A program made the position numbers and the translations under genes. A DNA stretch of 64,000 nucleotides from JAHELQ01 sp964491915. GTDB lineage: Bacteria > Acidobacteriota > Aminicenantia > UBA2199. Below are positions 56,950-64,000 of this stretch, piece by piece (positions within the stretch are counted from its first letter, which is position 1; each line of letters starts with the position of its first letter). The stretch is taken from the NCBI GenBank assembly GCA_964491915.1, contig CAZBHS010000003.1, positions 121,352 through 185,351 on the forward strand, in the 5' to 3' direction. Below the pieces are notes generated by a model, which made no database searches, was not told the DNA's origin, and saw only the letters and a program-made list of their open reading frames with translations.

Positions 56950-57990
56950 ATGAATGTATGTACCAAATGCGTATTGCCGGAAACGTATCCCGGTATTCAA
57001 TTCGATGAGAACGGAGTGTGCAATTTTTGCCGCTCCTATAGCGAAGCGGACACGCAGAACACCCATAAACAATTCCCGGACCCTGAGAGTTTGGCTCGGG
57101 CGCTTCAAGCCTTTAAAAAACCAAACTATAAATATGATGTGCTGGTACCGTTGAGCGGCGGACTGGACAGTTGCTTTACCCTCATCCAGATCAAAGAGAC
57201 ATTCGGACTCCGGCCTCTGGTGTTTCATTCTGACCATGGCTGGGACGATCCCACCGCCACCGCCAATGTGGAAAAACTCTGCAAAGAGCTGGATGTGGAT
57301 CTGGTGATCTGGAAGAACGAGCTGGTGTTCATGCGCAAGTTGTTCCGCTATTTCAATCAATCCAAATACCCGGAACTGAGCGCCTGCCATGTGTGCGGCA
57401 ACATGCTCTATCTCAACGGCCTGGAATTGGCGGACAATTTCAACATCCCGCTGGTGGTGAACGGCTACTCCAAAGGCCAGGCCGCCATGATGCACGACAA
57501 AGACAAGGCCCAGGACCTGTACGGCAAGATGATCGAGATCATCCTCGATACCGGCGACCGGGAATTCTTCGATACCTTCACCAAAAAATGGCAATTGCTG
57601 GAAAAGCAGGTAATCTATAGCCGGCGAAGCGATCTGGAACAAGGACCTCAACCGGGAAAGCTGTTGTTCATCCCTTTCTTCATCTTCAAATTCTACAAAA
57701 CCCAGAAAGACAAGCTCGAACAGATTTGCCGCGACCGCTTCGATTGGCAACCGATCCCCGCCAGTTATCCCGCCAACACCACCAATTGCAAAATGATCTG
57801 GCTCAACTCCTGGATGGATTTGAAACGGCGGCACTACACCCACTACCACGACGAATACTCCACTCTGATCCGGGCCGGCGAAATGACCCGCGAGCAAGTA
57901 CTCGAAGACCTGGAACTCAACCCCCCAAACGGATTGTTGGATGAATTGGCGGACGAAGTTGGGTTGGACCTGGACGGGGATGGTAAATGA
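56950..57990 (+). CDS. PP-loop ATP-pyrophosphatase (AANH / N-acetyl sugar amidotransferase-like)
   Basis: 346 residues with a good AAGGAG site. It has CTKC and CNFC around YPGIQFD at the N-terminus, the PP-loop SGGLDSC at 69-75, and CHVCGNMLY near 148. It is closely similar along its length to the protein at 5514-6605, including the VVNGYSKGQA and NTTNCKMIWLN segments. It should therefore have the same type of activity: ATP-dependent activation of a carbonyl for N or S entry (family knowledge; substrate not known). Unlike its paralogue it ends LDLDGDGK, acidic but without the aromatic finish. Its stop overlaps the start of a PhpK-like rSAM gene as ATGA, so the two are probably translationally coupled and may act together before the interrupted NRPS at 59657. 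Confidence 0.87.
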   Translation: MNVCTKCVLPETYPGIQFDENGVCNFCRSYSEADTQNTHKQFPDPESLARALQAFKKPNYKYDVLVPLSGGLDSCFTLIQIKETFGLRPLVFHSDHGWDDPTATANVEKLCKELDVDLVIWKNELVFMRKLFRYFNQSKYPELSACHVCGNMLYLNGLELADNFNIPLVVNGYSKGQAAMMHDKDKAQDLYGKMIEIILDTGDREFFDTFTKKWQLLEKQVIYSRRSDLEQGPQPGKLLFIPFFIFKFYKTQKDKLEQICRDRFDWQPIPASYPANTTNCKMIWLNSWMDLKRRHYTHYHDEYSTLIRAGEMTREQVLEDLELNPPNGLLDELADEVGLDLDGDGK

Positions 57991-59630
57991 GCCGTCGCAT
58001 CGATTGCCTCCTTATCGGTCACAACGACATGCAATTTGACCGCTACGAGGAATATATCGCTAAAATGGGCATTGATAGCGGCGCTTATAGGGATTTGAAT
58101 CTCAATATCCTCTGGAGCGGCGGCAAACCCTATCATCTGGCAGGGATGTTCAACCACCTGTCGGGGCAGCGCCTGGGCATGGGGGAGGCCTTTAGCGCCA
58201 CCATCTCGTACCTGGGCAGTTATCTGGACCGCAACGATTTGAGCTTCGACTATATCCAGGCCTTCCAGGAAGAAAAGGATCGTCTGTCGGAGATTTTATC
58301 CAATGATACGGTCCTCACTGTGGCCGTCACCACAACCTATTATATGTTTGTGCTTCCAATCATGGAGATTGTGAACTTCATCAGAAAATACAACCGCGAT
58401 GTGAAAATCATTGTGGGCGGCCCCTATATCGCCGGCATCTGCCGCACCCAACCGGAAAATGTGAAGGAGAACCTCTTCGCCAATGTTATGGGCGCCGATG
58501 TCTATGTGAATAGCTCGCAAGGGGAGGCAACCCTCGTGTCTCTCATCCGCAGCTTCAAGGAAAATCGCGACATCGCCGATGTTCCCAATCTGTATGTCAA
58601 CCAAGAAGGGCAACTGCTCAAAACAAAGACAGTACGCGAAGCCAACAATATTTCCGAGAATCCTGTCAATTGGCCGCTTTTTTCCGGTCACACCGGTCAT
58701 TCGGTCAATATGAGAACCTCCATCTCCTGCCCGTTCTCCTGCTCATTTTGCGGATTCCCGCAACACGCCGGCGAATACCAGACATCGGAAATAGAGGTGA
58801 TCGCAGGAGAATTCGCAGCTCTACAATCTATGGACGGAATTCGTTGTATCAACATCATCGACGACACCTTCAATGTGCCGCTGAAACGGTTCAAAGAGAT
58901 GCTGCGCATGATGATCGATAACGGCTTCGATTTCGATTGGATTTGCAATCTACGTTGCCAATTCCTGGATGAAGAGACCGCGGCCTTGATGAAGCAGGCA
59001 GGGTGCGCCGGTGTGTTTTTGGGCATTGAATCCGGCAGCCAGGACATTTTGCAAAATATGAACAAAAAAGCCACTGTGAATGAATACCGAAGAGGGATCG
59101 ATTTGTTGCGCAAGGCCGGAATCCTGACCTTCGGTTCGTTTATCATCGGCTTCCCCGGCGAAACCCGGGAAAGCGCCGAAGAAACCATCGCTTTTATCCG
59201 CGATAGCGGCATCGACTATTATCGCGTCCATCTCTGGTACTGCGATCCCATCACCCCCATCTGGGACCAACGGGAACAATTCGGTATTAGCGGCGAGGGA
59301 TTTTCGTGGAGCCACGACACCATGAATTGCCGCGAAGCCGGCGATATCATCGACAACATCTTCAAGACCATCCGCGAGCCCGTCTGGATCCCCCAGTACA
59401 ACTTTGACTTCGACAGTTTGTGGCATTTATTGTACCGGGGCATGGATATGCGTTCTATCAAGACGTTTATCTCAACCTTCAACGAAGGGGTGGCGGAGCG
59501 GTTGAACAATCCTTCAAACCGCGAGGCGCGCACCGGCCTTCTGGACCGGATGGCCCGCTGCATGCCGGCTTCCAGCGCCGGCGAGACTGCATCGCCGCAG
59601 CAAGACTTCGGCGTTGATTTTGATTTTTAA
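57987..59630 (+). CDS. B12-dependent radical SAM enzyme, PhpK-family-like
   Basis: 547 residues. The N-terminus (IDCLLIGHNDMQF, then GAYRDLNLN) and the following B12-like half with NSSQGEATLV resemble the PhpK family of cobalamin radical SAM methyltransferases. PhpK itself P-methylates in phosphinothricin-type pathways. The rSAM cysteines are C248-x3-C252-x2-C255 (SCPFSCSFC) and the glycine motif IIGFPGETRES lies near 390. Nothing in this window suggests phosphonate chemistry, so a C-methylation or another reaction is more likely (inference). It overlaps the PP-loop gene by ATGA and ends GVDFDF, the acidic aromatic tail. The next gene, 26 nt later, begins with a half condensation lobe, fitting the tail/half-C pairing seen elsewhere. 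Confidence 0.87.
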   Translation: MSRRIDCLLIGHNDMQFDRYEEYIAKMGIDSGAYRDLNLNILWSGGKPYHLAGMFNHLSGQRLGMGEAFSATISYLGSYLDRNDLSFDYIQAFQEEKDRLSEILSNDTVLTVAVTTTYYMFVLPIMEIVNFIRKYNRDVKIIVGGPYIAGICRTQPENVKENLFANVMGADVYVNSSQGEATLVSLIRSFKENRDIADVPNLYVNQEGQLLKTKTVREANNISENPVNWPLFSGHTGHSVNMRTSISCPFSCSFCGFPQHAGEYQTSEIEVIAGEFAALQSMDGIRCINIIDDTFNVPLKRFKEMLRMMIDNGFDFDWICNLRCQFLDEETAALMKQAGCAGVFLGIESGSQDILQNMNKKATVNEYRRGIDLLRKAGILTFGSFIIGFPGETRESAEETIAFIRDSGIDYYRVHLWYCDPITPIWDQREQFGISGEGFSWSHDTMNCREAGDIIDNIFKTIREPVWIPQYNFDFDSLWHLLYRGMDMRSIKTFISTFNEGVAERLNNPSNREARTGLLDRMARCMPASSAGETASPQQDFGVDFDF

Positions 59631-59656
59631 GACCCCAATTAATAGAGGAAACGAGC

Positions 59657-62600
59657 ATGACTGAAACGACAGACAAACATAAAATTATCGAGAAATACTG
59701 GCTAAACCGGCTATCCGGCGGTTACCCCGCGTTCGCGCTTCCCCAATTCCCCACCGTCCATAGGGGAGAGGCACAGGCATTGGAAGACACTTTGCGGGTA
59801 GAGCTGACGACGGTGGCGGAAGAGACGTTGAAAAAAATCGGTCGTCACCAGGATGTGGCGATCTATATATTGTTTTTGAGTTGCCTGTATGTGGTACTCT
59901 CTCGCTATAGCGGAGAGCGGGATCTTTTGGTTGGGACCATGACGCCCGCTTCGCAAGAGGGCAATGACAATCCTCTGTTTTGCCGGGTGACTGTGGACGG
60001 AAAGGACACCATGCGGGAACTGGTCAATCGCGTCAAGCAGACAGTCCTGGAGGCTTTCAATCATGCCGATTATTCATTCGGCGCCCTGTACGCCAAATTG
60101 ATGACCAATAGCGGTCCCGGCGGTTTGCAATTGTTCAATGTGTCGTGCGTGTATGACAATATCCATGCCAAAAACCAAAAAATCAACCAGTTCCAATTGC
60201 AATTCAACCTGAGGGTCAATCCTGAAACCAATCGTATGGAGATCGCCATCCGCCCCAATGGACTATCTGTTCATAGAGATATACTCGAGCGCATGGGAGA
60301 AAATCTGGTACATCTGGTGGGTGAACTGCCTCGATGGTTGGACAAACAAGTCGAGACCATCTCGATTGTGGGCCCGACAGAATCCGAAACTCTGGACGGT
60401 TTTTCCAGAGGCGCGGCTGCGTGGCCCAAAAAAAACCTACTGGAAATGGTTGAAGAGCAGGCGGGAGCGACACCGGATCGCATTGCGGTTTATAGTGAAG
60501 GCCTCCATCTGAGTTATGGAGAGCTCGGCAAAAGAGCCTCCTGTTTGGCCTCCTATTTGCTGGAAAAAGGGGTGGGCAAAGAATCGGTCGTCGGCTTGCT
60601 TTTGGAGCCGGGAGAAGATATTGTTGTCTGCCAACTGGCGGTGTGGAAAGCCGGCGGCGCCTATTTGCCCATCGATCCATCCACTCCTCCGGGGCGGATG
60701 CGAACAATGCTCAAAGACGCCGGCGCCCAGAGCCTCCTGTCTCGCCGTTCCACCCTGGAGCCTTTTTCATTCACCTCCCTTCAAGATCTCCGCTCTGTGG
60801 GGGTGGAACCGGTGTGCACCGAATCGCGCCCCATGATCGAAGATTTTAATACGGTCCCGTTCCCGGACCGCTCATTGGTGGATTACGAGACCTATAACCG
60901 CTACATCGGCCAGTCTTTGGTCAAGAACCGCATTTTTATCCAGGCCTCCCGCGGATGCCCGCATAATTGCGCCTATTGTTACCGTATTTGGCCCCGCAAC
61001 CAGGCCGCCCGATCAGCGGAGAACATTTTTGAAGAAATCATGCTCTACTACAACATGGGTATCCGTAAATTCGATCTATTCATGCTGAATATCAAGGTGG
61101 GTAAAAAGTTGTTCCAGATGATTGTGGACAAGAATATCGCGGATTTGCAATTGTATTTTCCCAACGGTTTTAGGGGGGATTTATTGAGCGAGGACTACAT
61201 CGATCTGATGGTCGAAGCCGGTACCGTGAACATGGCCCTGGCCCTCGAAACCGCGTCGCCGAGACTCCAGCGATTGATCAACAAAAACCTCGATTTGGAC
61301 AAGTTTCGACATAATACCGAATATATCTGCCGCAAGTACCCGCAACTGGTACTCGAGCTCTTCACTCTCCATGGTATTCCCACCGAAAGCGAGGAAGAGG
61401 CGCAGATGACTCTCGAATTCCTCAAAACCTTAAAATGGGTTCATTTTCCTTATGTCAATGTTTTGAAAATCTACCACAATACCCCTATGGAAGCATTGGC
61501 TATCGAGAACGGCGTCTCTCCCGACGCTATCATGCGCTCCGAGGACATGGCATGGAATGAACTATCCGATACCCTGCCCTTTAGCCGAAGTTTTTCCAAC
61601 AATTACCAGACCGGCTTCTTGAGCGAATACATACTCGACAAAGAGAGGCTTCGGGCGGTGGTTCCCCATCAGATGCGCATTCTCACCGAAGACGAGTTTC
61701 TCAACAAATATGATAGCTATTTGCCATTCGAAATCAAAAGCTTCGACGGTTTTCTGAAACATACAGGTCTTTCCACTGAAGATCTCGATGGGGCTGTGTT
61801 TTGCAACGAAGAACAAGACCGTCTGGCGCTCGAGGGTTTGAATCAACGTCTCTCGGAGGCTTTTCAGCCAAAAGAGCCTGCGGGCGAAAAACCTTTCAAA
61901 GTGTTGCTTTTGGACATGTCCCAATTCTTCACCCACCGGGGAGACATGCTGTACGATGTGGTGGAAGCCCCCCTGGGTTTGATGTATATTTTGACCTATT
62001 TAAACCGGCGTATGGGAGAAAAGATCGAGGGACGCATCCTCAAATCCCGCATCGATTTCGATAGTTTCGAGGGTTTGAAACGCTCCATCGAAGAGTACAA
62101 TCCCGATGTGATCGGTATTCGCTCCCTGTCGTTTTACAAAGACTTTTTTCACGAAACCGTCTCAGCCATCCGGCAGTGGGGCATCGACATCCCCATCATC
62201 ACCGGCGGGCCTTATGCCACGGTCGATTACGAAACCATTCTCCAGGATTTCGGCGTCGATGTGGCGGTGCTCAGCGAGGGCGAGCTCACCTTCGAGCATC
62301 TCATCGACGTCATCATCAAACATGACGGTGTATTGCCGCCGGATGAAGAATTGGCCCGGATTCCCGGCATCGCTTTTGTGCCGCGGGAAATGAAGGAAAA
62401 AGCCGGCGGAGCCCGGAAGCTCATTACATTGGAAGGGGTGCCGGATCGTGAAGAAGCCAATCTGCCGGACGTGAGTCCCGAAGACCTGGCGTATGTGATT
62501 TTCACCTCCGGTTCCACCGGCACCCCCAAAGGTGTGATGGTGGAGCACCAAAGCGCCGCCAATTTGGTTCAATGGTTCGGCAAGCAGTATGGAATCGCCG

Positions 62601-63853
62601 GCTCCCGCTATCATGTGATTCAGGCCAGCAACTTCTCCTTCGATCCCAGTGTGGAGCAGATTTACGGAACTCTTTGCCATGGCGGAACAGTGTTCATTCC
62701 AAAAAAAGAGACCATGCTGGAGCCGGAGCTCTTTCGTAGCTACATGACCCGTCACCAAATACGGATGATCAATTTTGTCCCTCCCATTCTCCGGCAATTG
62801 TTGGGGGAAGGCGATCCAATCCCCGGTCTCGATGTGGTGATATCCGGCGGAGAAAAGTTGGATGAACCGGTGAAGAACCGCTTGATGGAAAAAGGATACC
62901 GGGTGATGAACCATTTCGGCCCCACGGAAGTCACGGTGGACGCGTTGGTGGATGAGTGCAGGCTCGACGACAACGTGACATTGGGACGCCCCATCGACGG
63001 CGCCTCGTGCGCCATTTTGGACCACCAAAAAAATCCGGTACCGGTGGGAATGGCGGGGGATCTCTATATCGGCGGCTCCGGTCTGGCGCGGGGATATTTG
63101 AACCGTCCCGAAGCCACCGATGCCGCCTTCGCATCATCCCTTCGTCTTTACAATACCGGCGATAGGGCCCGGTTCCGGCCGGACGGCAAAGTGGAATTTT
63201 TAGGCCGCAACGATTTCCAGCTCAAGATTCGCGGCTTCCGCATCGAGCCGGCTGAAGTGGAGACGGCGCTCTCCCGTTGCCCCGGTGTGGGCGAATGCCT
63301 GGTGATTCCCATCGAAGCGCCGGATGGCGATTTGCGGCTGGCAGCCTATTTAACCACCGAAAAACAGTTGGAAGCAGCGGACATCAAGCTCTTCCTGGGG
63401 GAATACTTACCGCCATACATGATTCCCAGCCATTACAAGCGGCTGAAGGAATTCCCCCGTGGGGTGCATGGGAAAATCGACCGCTCCCGGCTTCCGCAGA
63501 TCGACATCACCGGCGGCGCGGAGGTTCAGGACCGGGTGTTGCCGCGAAACGACCTGGAACAAAAAATCGCGGAATTATGGAAAACCGAGTTGGGGCTCGA
63601 CGAAGTGGGCATCCACGACAATTTTTTCGAAGTGGGGGGCAATTCCATCAAAATTATCCAGTTGAACAGCCGCCTCCGCGAAGCCATCGACCCCGACGTC
63701 ACTGTGATGTTGATGTTTGAGCATCCTACCATCGCCGCCCTGGCCAACCATCTAACCGATGCGGCGCCGCAAAAAACAGTCACCACAGAGGATGTGCAAA
63801 AATCGAAAGACCGCTTGAAACAAACTATGAAACGTATGAAACCAAGGCGCTAA
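59657..63853 (+). CDS. NRPS module half-C-A(interrupted by rSAM/B12)-T with basic C-terminus
   Basis: 1398 residues. It starts with a half condensation lobe (about 1-245, IEKYWLNRLSGG). A1-A2 follow to about 370, an rSAM + B12-like block at about 390-935, A3 to A10 at about 945-1300 (TSGSTGTPKG, YGPTE equivalent HFGPTE, GRNDFQLKIRGFRIEPAEVE, HGKID), and T near 1328 (VGGNSI). The insert is of the same permuted type as in the Thr module. The code D-P-E-N-V-S-H-V-D is not one I recognise, so the substrate is open. The rSAM part lacks about four residues, including the Asp-Asp, found in the second strand region of the Thr-module copy. The protein ends with a basic tail (KQTMKRMKPRR) and is followed by a KS gene. 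Confidence 0.9.
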   Translation: MTETTDKHKIIEKYWLNRLSGGYPAFALPQFPTVHRGEAQALEDTLRVELTTVAEETLKKIGRHQDVAIYILFLSCLYVVLSRYSGERDLLVGTMTPASQEGNDNPLFCRVTVDGKDTMRELVNRVKQTVLEAFNHADYSFGALYAKLMTNSGPGGLQLFNVSCVYDNIHAKNQKINQFQLQFNLRVNPETNRMEIAIRPNGLSVHRDILERMGENLVHLVGELPRWLDKQVETISIVGPTESETLDGFSRGAAAWPKKNLLEMVEEQAGATPDRIAVYSEGLHLSYGELGKRASCLASYLLEKGVGKESVVGLLLEPGEDIVVCQLAVWKAGGAYLPIDPSTPPGRMRTMLKDAGAQSLLSRRSTLEPFSFTSLQDLRSVGVEPVCTESRPMIEDFNTVPFPDRSLVDYETYNRYIGQSLVKNRIFIQASRGCPHNCAYCYRIWPRNQAARSAENIFEEIMLYYNMGIRKFDLFMLNIKVGKKLFQMIVDKNIADLQLYFPNGFRGDLLSEDYIDLMVEAGTVNMALALETASPRLQRLINKNLDLDKFRHNTEYICRKYPQLVLELFTLHGIPTESEEEAQMTLEFLKTLKWVHFPYVNVLKIYHNTPMEALAIENGVSPDAIMRSEDMAWNELSDTLPFSRSFSNNYQTGFLSEYILDKERLRAVVPHQMRILTEDEFLNKYDSYLPFEIKSFDGFLKHTGLSTEDLDGAVFCNEEQDRLALEGLNQRLSEAFQPKEPAGEKPFKVLLLDMSQFFTHRGDMLYDVVEAPLGLMYILTYLNRRMGEKIEGRILKSRIDFDSFEGLKRSIEEYNPDVIGIRSLSFYKDFFHETVSAIRQWGIDIPIITGGPYATVDYETILQDFGVDVAVLSEGELTFEHLIDVIIKHDGVLPPDEELARIPGIAFVPREMKEKAGGARKLITLEGVPDREEANLPDVSPEDLAYVIFTSGSTGTPKGVMVEHQSAANLVQWFGKQYGIAGSRYHVIQASNFSFDPSVEQIYGTLCHGGTVFIPKKETMLEPELFRSYMTRHQIRMINFVPPILRQLLGEGDPIPGLDVVISGGEKLDEPVKNRLMEKGYRVMNHFGPTEVTVDALVDECRLDDNVTLGRPIDGASCAILDHQKNPVPVGMAGDLYIGGSGLARGYLNRPEATDAAFASSLRLYNTGDRARFRPDGKVEFLGRNDFQLKIRGFRIEPAEVETALSRCPGVGECLVIPIEAPDGDLRLAAYLTTEKQLEAADIKLFLGEYLPPYMIPSHYKRLKEFPRGVHGKIDRSRLPQIDITGGAEVQDRVLPRNDLEQKIAELWKTELGLDEVGIHDNFFEVGGNSIKIIQLNSRLREAIDPDVTVMLMFEHPTIAALANHLTDAAPQKTVTTEDVQKSKDRLKQTMKRMKPRR
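60810..62465 (+). other. Embedded radical SAM + B12-like domain, circularly permuted, second copy
   Basis: This block of the 59657-63853 protein starts at a PDRSLVDYE linker (about 60870). It continues with C434-x3-C438-x2-C441 (RGCPHNCAYC), LHGIPTESEEE, then the B12-like half (LLLDMSQFF, EAPLGLMYI, VIGIRSLSFY, GGPYAT, SEGELTF, IPGIAF). Order and boundaries match the copy at 11750-13425. Confidence 0.84.
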
Positions 63854-63915
63854 CCGGCCTTTAGGCATTGGGGACCGCTTGAATTGAAATTCGCATGAGG
63901 AAGGATTAAAGGACA

Positions 63916-64000
63916 ATGATTGATGCAGAACAGAGAACAGGATTGGAGATCGCGGTTGTCGGTCTGGCGGGAACATTTCCCGGAGCAGGTGATATTGACG
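63916..64000 (+). CDS. Start of next PKS gene, ketosynthase N-terminus (3' end outside window)
   Basis: An ATG at 63916, behind an AGGATTAAAGGA region, opens a frame that runs to the window end (28 residues). MIDAEQRTGLEIAVVGLAG leads into FPGAGDID, the standard N-terminus of a modular ketosynthase and very like the starts of the proteins at 39408 and 50189 (GLEIAVIGM, GLEIAIIGM). The gene is cut by the window edge. It directly follows an NRPS protein ending in a T domain with a basic tail, so a further PKS extension is expected. Confidence 0.85.
   Translation, partial: MIDAEQRTGLEIAVVGLAGTFPGAGDID

Noticed and set aside
57987..59630. Phosphinothricin-type P-methylation
   Set aside because: PhpK-like similarity alone is not enough; no phosphonate biosynthesis genes are in the window.
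1..64000. CRISPR arrays, tRNA or rRNA genes, insertion sequences
   Set aside because: None seen. Repetition in the window is at the level of homologous C, A, T and KS domains, not short direct repeats or transposase genes.

Overview
The window is 64 kb from the interior of a very large hybrid non-ribosomal peptide synthetase / polyketide synthase (NRPS/PKS) gene cluster. All sixteen genes are on the + strand. Gaps are 2 to 62 nt and two junctions overlap as ATGA, so the window looks like one polycistronic unit. It starts inside one synthetase gene and ends inside another, and no loading, release (thioesterase), regulatory or transport gene is visible. A run of 10 Ns at 55219-55228 marks it as a draft assembly, probably from a metagenome. 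Base composition looks moderate and Shine-Dalgarno sites are bacterial. I suspect an uncultured bacterium of a phylum rich in unusual NRPSs (Candidatus Aminicenantes / Acidobacteriota comes to mind), but nothing here proves taxonomy.

Layout. 2-598: end of a condensation (C) domain. 595-3771: A-T-C. 3790-5487: B12-type radical SAM (rSAM) enzyme. 5514-6605: PP-loop (AANH) enzyme. 6677-10576: half-C-A(Gln)-T-C. 10597-16167: half-C-A(Thr, interrupted by an rSAM/B12 unit)-T-C. 16187-17866: second rSAM enzyme. 17899-23760: half-C-A(Asn, interrupted twice, by a methyltransferase and by a PP-loop enzyme)-T-C. 23784-35393: half-C-A(Tyr-like)-T-KS-AT-KR-T-C-A(Ser)-T-C. 35418-38084: half-C-A(Asn)-T. 38107-39390: free methyltransferase. 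39408-50186: KS-AT-KR-T-C-A-T-C-A(Gly)-T. 50189-56914: KS-AT-KR/DH-T-C. 56950-57990: PP-loop enzyme. 57987-59630: PhpK-like rSAM. 59657-63853: half-C-A(interrupted by an rSAM/B12 unit)-T. 63916-64000: start of the next KS. If the order is colinear, the assembled chain reads about X-Gln-Thr-Asn-Tyr-C2-Ser-Asn-C2-X-Gly-C2-X-C2. The substrate codes were aligned by hand to GrsA.

Three features look new or little described. (1) Two A domains carry, between core motifs A2 and A3, a complete rSAM + B12-like unit whose halves are in circularly permuted order. (2) An Asn-type A domain carries a methyltransferase between A2 and A3 and a PP-loop ATP-pyrophosphatase between A8 and A9. The same enzyme classes also occur as free-standing genes placed just before particular modules. 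(3) A candidate docking code: ten proteins of otherwise unrelated families (NRPS, PKS, rSAM, PP-loop) end in a short acidic tail, usually finishing in an aromatic D-F-x-F type motif. Each of the six proteins that begins with a C-lobe-only half condensation domain directly follows such a gene. Proteins that end in a T domain instead carry basic tails and are followed, directly or after one gene, by KS-initiated proteins.

Working model (inference): the carrier-bound peptide is modified during assembly by rSAM enzymes (C- or other methylation), by PP-loop enzymes (thioamide or amidine formation, or amide chemistry at Gln/Asn) and by methyltransferases. Some of these are built into the A domains and others are recruited by shared C-terminal tails to half-C platforms.
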